Origin: Lactobacillus sp. CBA3606
GTDB lineage: Bacteria > Bacillota > Bacilli > Lactobacillales > Lactobacillaceae
Assembly: GCF_002970935.1 (NCBI RefSeq)
Contig: NZ_CP027194.1
Span: forward strand, 1,116,001-1,180,000
Length of the DNA: 64,000 bases
Reading direction: 5' to 3'
In this document: positions 58,382 through 64,000 of the stretch, piece after piece
How positions within the stretch are numbered: position 1 is the first letter of the stretch
Layout of the letters: each line of letters opens with the position of its first letter
The notes under the pieces: model-generated
Told to the model about the DNA's origin: nothing
The model's database searches: none
What the model saw: only the letters and a program-made list of their open reading frames with translations
Position numbers and translations under genes: made by a program

Positions 58382-59922
58382 TTTGACGCCTCCTGATTCG
58401 GTTGATAGAAAGCCTGCGCTGCTTGCATCAGTGGTTGCCATTGTTGCCAAACCACATCCGGACTATAACGCTTCGCATCAATATAAGCTTGCTGACTAAA
58501 CGCCTGCATTTTAGCGGGATCTTGCAAAAGCTTGATCATCGCCGTCGCCAAAGCCTCAATATCATTAACCGGCACCAACTGGCCATCAACCCCATCACGA
58601 ATAATATCGCGGGGACCATACTTCACGTCATACGCAATCTGCGGTAGACCGTGGGATTGCCCTTCCAATAAAGCCAAGGCGAACCCTTCCGCGCGTGAGG
58701 TTAACATCGCCAATTGCGCTTGATCGTACACCGCCGCTAGATTAGCCGTGTAATCATTAAACTTAACGACCGCTGTCAACTTTAACTTCGCTACTAATTG
58801 TCGCAGTTGCTTCCCAGTATCGCCGTTGGCATAGCCCCAAAAATCAAGAGTTGCTTCGGGTAGTGCTGCATGCACTGTTTTAAAAGCTTCAATAACATGG
58901 CGCTGTTGTTTTTCTTCGGATAGCCGCGCCACAAAAATAACTTTACCAGGAATTCGACTCGCCCACTTAGGCTGCGGTGCAGCCAAAGTTTTCGGTGACA
59001 CAATGCCAACTGGAATCGTATAAACTGGCGGCTGGGTCCCATATCGCGCTGTAAAATCTTCGGTTTGCTGGGGGGTGGCCGCAATGACCCCATTCCAAGC
59101 CGCTAAGTTATTTAAGGCATAGGCATAGTTATAATTCAGTGTCGCTGTTTTGGGATGGGCTGGATCATTCAAATGATTACTGTGTAAATGCATGACTTTA
59201 AACGCCTTAGTCCGCATCCGGAGGGCCGAATAGGCGAGCTCATACGTCCGATCAATAATAAAGACGGACTTGGGGTTTTGCCGATTGAGTTCATCTAAAA
59301 AGAACCGGGTCATCGCCTGCTCACCCGTAAAAGACCAATCTTGACCGTGATAGTTAATGAAGCGATATAACGAATTCTGCGTTTCATTTTGTCGATTAGG
59401 TAAATGGAACGTCTGATAAACGACCTGCCCGGTTGGATCAAAAACCTGTTCACTAGCCACCTGACCGTCAAACGTATAAAACTGTTCTAATCCCTTAAAC
59501 CCGCGGGTATCATACCAATCAGTTTTCACGAGCTTTCCATTGACATCAAAAAATTGCACATTATTAACTTGTTGATAATCTGGAGCAAAGGTGTGGACAC
59601 GCATTAATAGTTGATTCTGTTGATAGACTTGATAATGGTGCCCATCTGGTTGCACTCGCAAGGTGGCGGCCAGATGTAAATCATCAATCGTCAATTTAAC
59701 TGGTTTAAACGCTGTTGACTTTTGGATAAAATCAAACAAATTAATTTGATTCTTTTCCGCAATGCCAGCACGTTTTAACGTCTGATGTAAATTTAAGGCA
59801 AAGAATCGCGTGACCAGTTGCGCTGGAACTTGATGTTGATTAAATAGTGCTAGCCGCTTCATTTCAGCATGTTCAATGCCGGATTTTTTAGGATTAATAC
59901 TGGTATTCACAAAATAATACAT
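58378..59922 (-). CDS. TagE-like family 4 glycosyltransferase (first of pair)
   Basis: 514 residues, same plan as the downstream paralogue. The start YYFVNTSINPKKSGIEHAEM is shared in form, the GT-B half has VIFVARLSEEKQ, and the donor motif is EGFALALLEGQSHGLPQIAYD. It likely glucosylates wall teichoic acid, or a similar polymer, at the inner face of the membrane. The pair is translationally coupled, suggesting a hetero-complex as in GtfA/GtfB-like systems, though both halves here look catalytic. A purine-rich GGGAGCGAAC lies before the ATG. Confidence 0.88.
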   Translation of the reverse strand: MYYFVNTSINPKKSGIEHAEMKRLALFNQHQVPAQLVTRFFALNLHQTLKRAGIAEKNQINLFDFIQKSTAFKPVKLTIDDLHLAATLRVQPDGHHYQVYQQNQLLMRVHTFAPDYQQVNNVQFFDVNGKLVKTDWYDTRGFKGLEQFYTFDGQVASEQVFDPTGQVVYQTFHLPNRQNETQNSLYRFINYHGQDWSFTGEQAMTRFFLDELNRQNPKSVFIIDRTYELAYSALRMRTKAFKVMHLHSNHLNDPAHPKTATLNYNYAYALNNLAAWNGVIAATPQQTEDFTARYGTQPPVYTIPVGIVSPKTLAAPQPKWASRIPGKVIFVARLSEEKQQRHVIEAFKTVHAALPEATLDFWGYANGDTGKQLRQLVAKLKLTAVVKFNDYTANLAAVYDQAQLAMLTSRAEGFALALLEGQSHGLPQIAYDVKYGPRDIIRDGVDGQLVPVNDIEALATAMIKLLQDPAKMQAFSQQAYIDAKRYSPDVVWQQWQPLMQAAQAFYQPNQEASK

Positions 59923-60186
59923 ATGTTCGCTCCCTCATTGAAACATAATCGTTAGCGTTGTCGATTATAGCAAACTTCACTCGTTTTTTAGCCGCTAACG
60001 AACTGATTTAACCTTTTTCTAGCTTTCATCACTGACTATTAACTAAGTTAAGCCTTTTAACCAGCAGTTGATAATCATTCTAGACGAAAATGTTATCAAA
60101 GTTTGACGAAATTGTTAAGATATTACAATACGTTACAATTAGCAGCCTATATTACAAAAACCGGCCAAACTGTAACTTGCCATTTA

Positions 60187-60214
60187 TTGTGCTGCAACAC
60201 TCACCGGCTATACT
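60187..60214 (+). promoter_or_regulatory. Candidate promoter of the LysM/Apf gene
   Basis: TTGTGC and TATACT with a 16-bp spacer. The 390-bp divergent gap (59923-60312) also has a TTGACG/TACAAT pair (60103-60129, 15-bp spacer) and repeated TTACA boxes (60123, 60133, 60154), which may be regulatory. Confidence 0.5.
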
Positions 60215-60312
60215 AGGCACTGTTGTTAATTAACGAGCGCTTCACAAAGCTCAGTTATCTATCGAGAATGATTAGTTATCCAATCAACCAAATACAGGAG
60301 TGAATTAATTTA

Positions 60313-61179
60313 ATGAAAATCAAAAGTCTATTATTATCATCCGTTGCTGCCACTGGTTTGTTTGCCATTGGAACGACCATCGCTAACGCCGATACTGTCA
60401 CAGTTAAATCCGGTGACACGGTCAGCGCCATTGCTGCTTCACACAAAACGACCATCGCAGCGATTAAAAAAGCTAACGATTTAAAAAATGTTAATTTAAT
60501 TTTTATTGGTGATAAATTAGAAGTTAACGGTACAGCAATGACGGTCCATGCCACGGTTCCTGCAACCAGTGCGGCTAGTCAAAGTACCAGCACCGCTAGT
60601 TCAGCTAGCCAAAGTAGCGCAACTAGTGCCAGCTCAGTTGCAACTTCAACGGCCACTAGTGCGGCTAGTCAAAGCACCAGCACCGCTAGTTCAGCTAGCT
60701 CAAGTCAAGCTTCAGTTGCTTCAAGTACTAGCTCAAGCTCAGCTAGTCAAACTAGTGCCAGCTCAGCTTCATCTTCAACGGCCACTAGTGCCAGTTCAGT
60801 TGCAACTTCAAGTGCGGCGCAAAGCAGTGCCAGTCAAGCTTCAACGACTTTAAGAACTACTGCTAGCTCAGCTGCTAGTCAAAGTACAACAACTAGCACC
60901 ACCGCAACGGCAACTTCTGCTTCAACGACTAACGTTAGCACCACCACAGCAACGACTTCTGATTCAGCTGCCAAAGCTTGGATTGCCAACAAAGAATCTG
61001 GTGGTTCATACACCGCTTCTAACGGTAACTACTATGGTAAGTATCAATTAAGTAAGTCATTATTAAACGGCGACTTATCTGCTGCTAACCAAGAATCCGT
61101 TGCTAATGCTTATGTTAGCTCACGTTATGGGTCATGGAGTGCTGCTAAGACATTCTGGTTATCTAACGGTTACTACTAA
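60313..61179 (+). CDS. LysM protein with Apf-like C-terminal domain
   Basis: 288 residues. A signal peptide (MKIKSLLLSSVAATGLFAIG, cleavage near ANA) precedes one LysM module (TVTVKSGDTVSAIAASHKTT, about 28-75), a Ser/Ala/Thr linker (about 85-215), and a C-terminal domain AWIANKESGGSYTASNG.. ending SYGSW-type KTFWLSNGYY, as in aggregation-promoting factors. LysM binds peptidoglycan; the C-terminal domain resembles a lysozyme-like fold. It is a secreted, wall-bound protein. AGGAG precedes the ATG. Confidence 0.9.
   Translation: MKIKSLLLSSVAATGLFAIGTTIANADTVTVKSGDTVSAIAASHKTTIAAIKKANDLKNVNLIFIGDKLEVNGTAMTVHATVPATSAASQSTSTASSASQSSATSASSVATSTATSAASQSTSTASSASSSQASVASSTSSSSASQTSASSASSSTATSASSVATSSAAQSSASQASTTLRTTASSAASQSTTTSTTATATSASTTNVSTTTATTSDSAAKAWIANKESGGSYTASNGNYYGKYQLSKSLLNGDLSAANQESVANAYVSSRYGSWSAAKTFWLSNGYY
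60568..60698 (+). repeat. 41-bp direct repeat in the LysM linker
   Basis: Two copies (60568-60608 and 60658-60698) differ by one base and encode part of the Ser/Ala/Thr-rich linker. Such repeats allow linker length to change by recombination. Confidence 0.8.
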
Positions 61180-61206
61180 ACCAAAATTCACTTTAATGAT
61201 TAAAGT

Positions 61207-61241
61207 AACAGGTTCACAACTTCGGTTGCGGACCTGTTTTT
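61207..61241. terminator. Hairpin terminator between LysM and adaA genes
   Basis: ACAGGT and ACCTGT arms with extra pairs and a T-run on the plus strand. It overlaps the adaA stop. Confidence 0.65.
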
Positions 61242-61783
61242 GTTTGCAACCGAAATTGGCGCGGTGTTTGCTGAAATGCCTTTTTGAACGTCGTACTAAA
61301 ATACGCAGCGGATTGAAACCCACAGGCTTGGGCCACAGCACTAATGGGTAACGGCGAGGTCATCAATAAGCGGCGCGCCTGTTGTAGCCGGATTTGCTGC
61401 AAGTAAGCCAGCGGCGTCTGCCCAGTTTGTTGCCGATAGACATGATGCAAATAATCGGGCGCCCCATGTGCGCGTTTGGCTAATTCAGTTAAGGTCAGCG
61501 GTTCCGCATAATGGTGCGCCATAATTCGATTAATGGTGATCACCCAGTCGGCCGCCGAAACCACGCGCCCGGTTGGTCGACAACGCTTACAGGGTCGAAA
61601 GCCGGCTTGACTGGCCGCTGCCGTCGTTTTAAACACTTGTACATGTTCCCGTTTCGGTAAGCGTGAGGGACAACTTGGTCGACAAAAGATGCCCGTACTC
61701 GTGACACCATAGTAAAAGTCGCCGTCTTTAGTGACATCGTTAGTTTGAATCGCCTGCCATCGAGCTGCTGTTAACCGTAGCAT
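61214..61783 (-). CDS. adaA: AdaA-type methylphosphotriester-DNA methyltransferase / activator
   Basis: 189 residues. The N-terminal Ada zinc domain has the four Cys in GIFCRPSCPS and RPCKRCRP; the first is expected to accept methyl from DNA phosphotriesters. A C-terminal AraC helix-turn-helix pair follows (LTELAKRAHGAPDYLHHVYR and ISAVAQACGFQSAAYFSTTF). Once methylated it activates the alkylation-repair genes. It is divergent from ogt with a 146-bp gap. AAGGGAG supports the ATG at 61783; a TTG three codons earlier is within the site spacing. Confidence 0.93.
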   Translation of the reverse strand: MLRLTAARWQAIQTNDVTKDGDFYYGVTSTGIFCRPSCPSRLPKREHVQVFKTTAAASQAGFRPCKRCRPTGRVVSAADWVITINRIMAHHYAEPLTLTELAKRAHGAPDYLHHVYRQQTGQTPLAYLQQIRLQQARRLLMTSPLPISAVAQACGFQSAAYFSTTFKKAFQQTPRQFRLQTKTGPQPKL

Positions 61784-61929
61784 TTTAATCAACTCCCTTA
61801 GGCCTTAATTATACCGGTTATCCGGCCAAATAATCACGTTTAGGCAGATTAAAAAGCAAGATAACGAAACTTTTTTGGCGTGACTTCTGCTATACTGACG
61901 CTACGTTATCAAAATCAGGAGGCTCTACC

Positions 61930-62424
61930 ATGCAATTAACGCTAACTGTCGCAACCATTACGTCACACCACTACCTAGTTGGCAGTACCCCCATTGGCGT
62001 TGCCTTCATCGGTCGCGCCGATGGTCCTGCCAATGAATGGCAAACTTTCTTTCCGGCTGCCACAGCCCGAGTTGTGCCAACCGCCAATCAAGCAGCAATC
62101 CGGGCCCTAACGGCTTACTTAACTGGTAAACAGACCACCTTTACTTGTCCCTTAGATGTTAGCTACGGCACCCCTTTTCAACAGCAAGTCTGGCAAGCGC
62201 TGCGCACCATTCCTTATGGTCAGACTTGGAGCTACACCCAACTTGCACATAGCTTAAACCGCCCCACCGCCGTCCGGGCCATTGCCTCAGCGGTTGGGCG
62301 TAACCCGTTGCTAATCTTTGTGCCTTGTCACCGAGTCATTCGCCAAGACGGTCAACTTGGTGGTTACCGTGGTGGCTTACCCATGAAACGCGCCTTATTA
62401 GCCTTAGAAAAAAGACCGTCTTGA
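61930..62424 (+). CDS. ogt: Methylated-DNA-protein-cysteine methyltransferase
   Basis: 164 residues. The catalytic Cys is in FVPCHRVI, with YGQTWSYTQLA (helix-turn-helix) and the C-terminal GGYRGGLPMKRALL. It removes methyl from O6-methylguanine by transfer to its own Cys. Divergent from adaA, whose product should activate it. AGGAGG precedes the ATG, and a TGC-TATACT lies upstream. Confidence 0.95.
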   Translation: MQLTLTVATITSHHYLVGSTPIGVAFIGRADGPANEWQTFFPAATARVVPTANQAAIRALTAYLTGKQTTFTCPLDVSYGTPFQQQVWQALRTIPYGQTWSYTQLAHSLNRPTAVRAIASAVGRNPLLIFVPCHRVIRQDGQLGGYRGGLPMKRALLALEKRPS

Positions 62425-62490
62425 TTCTAATTGCAACCCGTTATAAACTATGCCATGATTAATGTATTCAAACTTATTGGGGGCAACAGC

Positions 62491-63390
62491 ATGCTATCGG
62501 TCGCACATATTAGTAAGCAGTTCGGTACCGTTAAGGCCTTAACCGACGTTTCATTTACAGTTCATGACGGGGAAATCATGGGCTTAATTGGACAAAATGG
62601 CGCTGGTAAATCAACTACTTTTCATAGTATCTTAAACTTTCTCAAATTTGACGGTCAAATTACTTGGAATGGACGGCCGTTAAATACCAGTGACTATGAT
62701 CACATCGGTTATTTACCAGAAGAACGGAGTCTGATGCCCAAGCTAACAATTACTCAGCAACTGGTTTATTTGGCACGCTTAAAAAGCCAACCTGCTAAAG
62801 TGACCAAAGCCCAAATTGCCCCTTGGATGACCCGGTTTGCCGTTAAAGGGCAGCCAACTGATAAAATTAGTCGGCTCTCCAAAGGTAATCAACAGAAAGT
62901 CCAATTAATCAGTACCTTGATTCATAATCCCCAGTTAATTATTCTCGATGAACCCTTTAGTGGCTTAGATCCAGTTAATGCCGACTTATTAAAACAAGCC
63001 ATCATTACGGCCAAGCAAAACGGCGCCACTATTATTTTCTCCAGTCATGACATGACCAACGTCGAGGAAATCTGTGATACCTTAGTCATGTTGCGTGACG
63101 GACAAGTCGTTTTAAAGGGCTCGGTTGCTGCAATCCGCAATCAATTCGGTCGGACGCGGTTATTTGTCACCACAGATTGGTCCGCAACCCAATTAGCCAC
63201 CCTAACTGGTGTTGACACTGTTACTCCCTTAACGCCTGGGCGTTACCGGCTACAATTAGCAAGCGCAGCCGCTGGACCGGCTATTTTTGACGCCCTGACT
63301 GCCGGCCATTATATGCCGGAATTCAGTCAGCAACCACCAACACTAGATGAAATTTTCCGAACAGAAGCAGGCGAGGTCACTCATGAATAA
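62491..63390 (+). CDS. ABC transporter ATP-binding protein (NatA-like)
   Basis: 299 residues. Walker A GQNGAGKST, signature RLSKGNQQKVQ, Walker B LIILDEPF, and switch FSSHD are intact; a C-terminal DUF4162-type extension fits the NatA/YhaQ export group. Together with the permease that starts before its stop it forms an ABC-2 exporter, possibly of sodium or a drug. An in-frame ATG at 62431 lies before the likely -10 (CATGAT, -35 TTGCAA at 62431); GGGGG supports the ATG at 62491. Confidence 0.9.
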   Translation: MLSVAHISKQFGTVKALTDVSFTVHDGEIMGLIGQNGAGKSTTFHSILNFLKFDGQITWNGRPLNTSDYDHIGYLPEERSLMPKLTITQQLVYLARLKSQPAKVTKAQIAPWMTRFAVKGQPTDKISRLSKGNQQKVQLISTLIHNPQLIILDEPFSGLDPVNADLLKQAIITAKQNGATIIFSSHDMTNVEEICDTLVMLRDGQVVLKGSVAAIRNQFGRTRLFVTTDWSATQLATLTGVDTVTPLTPGRYRLQLASAAAGPAIFDALTAGHYMPEFSQQPPTLDEIFRTEAGEVTHE

Positions 63391-64000
63391 AACTTGGATT
63401 GTCACCAGTGAAACTTTTCTCCGCCAAACCAAATCGTGGAGTTTTTTAATGTTAATTTTGATGCCGTTCTTATTTATGGGCCTAACCTTTGGGATTACCT
63501 ACGTTTCGGCACCTAATCGTGGTAGTCACGAAATTGCCGTCATCAGTTCAAATCCAACGCTTCGGACGGCTCTTTTAAAAACTAATCAAGTCACGACAAC
63601 GGCCCATTACGCCACCATTAAAGCCGCTCAAACGGCCACTTATAAAAATGACATCAGTGGTTATCTCGTATTGCAACAAACTGCTCAACACCAATTAGTC
63701 GCCACTTTTCACGGTCCGAGCGCCTTAGCCAGTTCCAATCAGGCGCAACTGCAACGTTGGTTAAGCAGGCAACAAGCCCTTTTGAATCAACAACAGGCGC
63801 ACTTAACCACCCAACAAAGGCGAGCTTTAGCACTGCAACCACAATTGAAACAGCATCTTCAAAAAAAGACGGCCGCTGACAAGACCGCCAAAACAATTTC
63901 ATTTTATCTCTTAGTGTTCTTTGTTTACTTAATTTTGACAACCTATTCGTCAATTACGGCTCAAGAAATTGCGGCTGAAAAAGGCACTAAAATCATGGAA
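63383..64000 (+). CDS. ABC-2 transporter permease (NatB-like), 3' end missing
   Basis: The frame is open to the right edge (about 206 residues visible). An N-terminal membrane segment (FLMLILMPFLFMGLTFGITY) precedes an outward domain of about 150 residues with a Gln-rich coiled stretch, then a second segment (FYLLVFFVYLILTTY) and SSITAQEIAAEKGTKIME, a NatB hallmark. The start overlaps the ATPase stop by 8 bp. Confidence 0.88.
   Translation, partial: MNKTWIVTSETFLRQTKSWSFLMLILMPFLFMGLTFGITYVSAPNRGSHEIAVISSNPTLRTALLKTNQVTTTAHYATIKAAQTATYKNDISGYLVLQQTAQHQLVATFHGPSALASSNQAQLQRWLSRQQALLNQQQAHLTTQQRRALALQPQLKQHLQKKTAADKTAKTISFYLLVFFVYLILTTYSSITAQEIAAEKGTKIME

Noticed and set aside
60122-60160. WalR boxes before the LysM/Apf gene
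   Set aside because: The TTACA repeats are spaced 10 rather than 11 bp, so they do not fit the WalR consensus; kept only as a note on the promoter region.
63654-63953. 99-codon minus-strand frame at the right edge
   Set aside because: It is antisense to the NatB-like permease, which has clear membrane segments and is coupled to the ATPase gene.

Overview
The window looks like chromosome of a lactic acid bacterium of the genus Lactiplantibacillus. The 16S rRNA gene on the minus strand (29522-31095) resembles the L. plantarum group as I remember it, with differences in the first variable region and near the 3' end, so I do not name a species. WxL surface proteins, a LysM/Apf-type wall protein, a cellobiose-type PTS, cre sites, T-box and preQ1 riboswitch control and GGAGG ribosome binding sites all fit. 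I see no prophage and no CRISPR array. The only transposon-like material is one IS200/IS605-type remnant.

Layout. 1-7800: a GH13 amylase cut by the window edge, thrC, a HAD phosphatase, a minus-strand operon (Tad2-like DUF2829 protein, SDR, Nudix hydrolase), then divergently a DUF871/MupG-like gene and an Eis-like acetyltransferase. 7870-12540: a beta-glucoside operon (PTS IIB, PTS IIA and two GH1 phospho-beta-glucosidases) with a divergent GntR regulator and a cre site. 12600-25900: a glycosyltransferase, two WxL proteins, small phosphatases, a DMT transporter, a D-2-hydroxyacid dehydrogenase, a MapZ-like membrane protein, a flavodoxin, an AroD paralogue lacking its catalytic residues, an amino acid permease and a MarR regulator. 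25900-31500: tRNA-Thr and a complete rRNA operon (16S-23S-5S, minus strand) with three tandem promoters. 31660-45000: an ECF S component, tyrS with a T-box, an MFS/MarR divergent pair with two matching operators, secreted and membrane proteins, an orphan AgrC-like kinase and an HrtBA-like ABC exporter.

44337-45990 is the most interesting locus. A nucleoside hydrolase and a translationally coupled ECF S component lie behind what reads as a preQ1-I riboswitch, which suggests salvage of queuosine or a precursor. 46350-55300: a RibD-like reductase, a CPA2 antiporter behind a leader attenuator, membrane transporters, a frameshifted DHA2 MFS gene with DUF4811, an orphan HicB next to a hicA-like remnant, and a YeiH/LysR divergent pair. 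55300-64000: a broken tnpA with an intact tnpB and a possible omegaRNA, two tandem TagE-like glycosyltransferases, a LysM/Apf wall protein, the divergent adaA/ogt alkylation-repair pair, and an ABC-2 exporter cut by the right edge.

All family names come from reading the translated sequences and from memory of the families. No search was run. Start codons were moved inward from the longest possible start wherever a ribosome binding site decided the matter.
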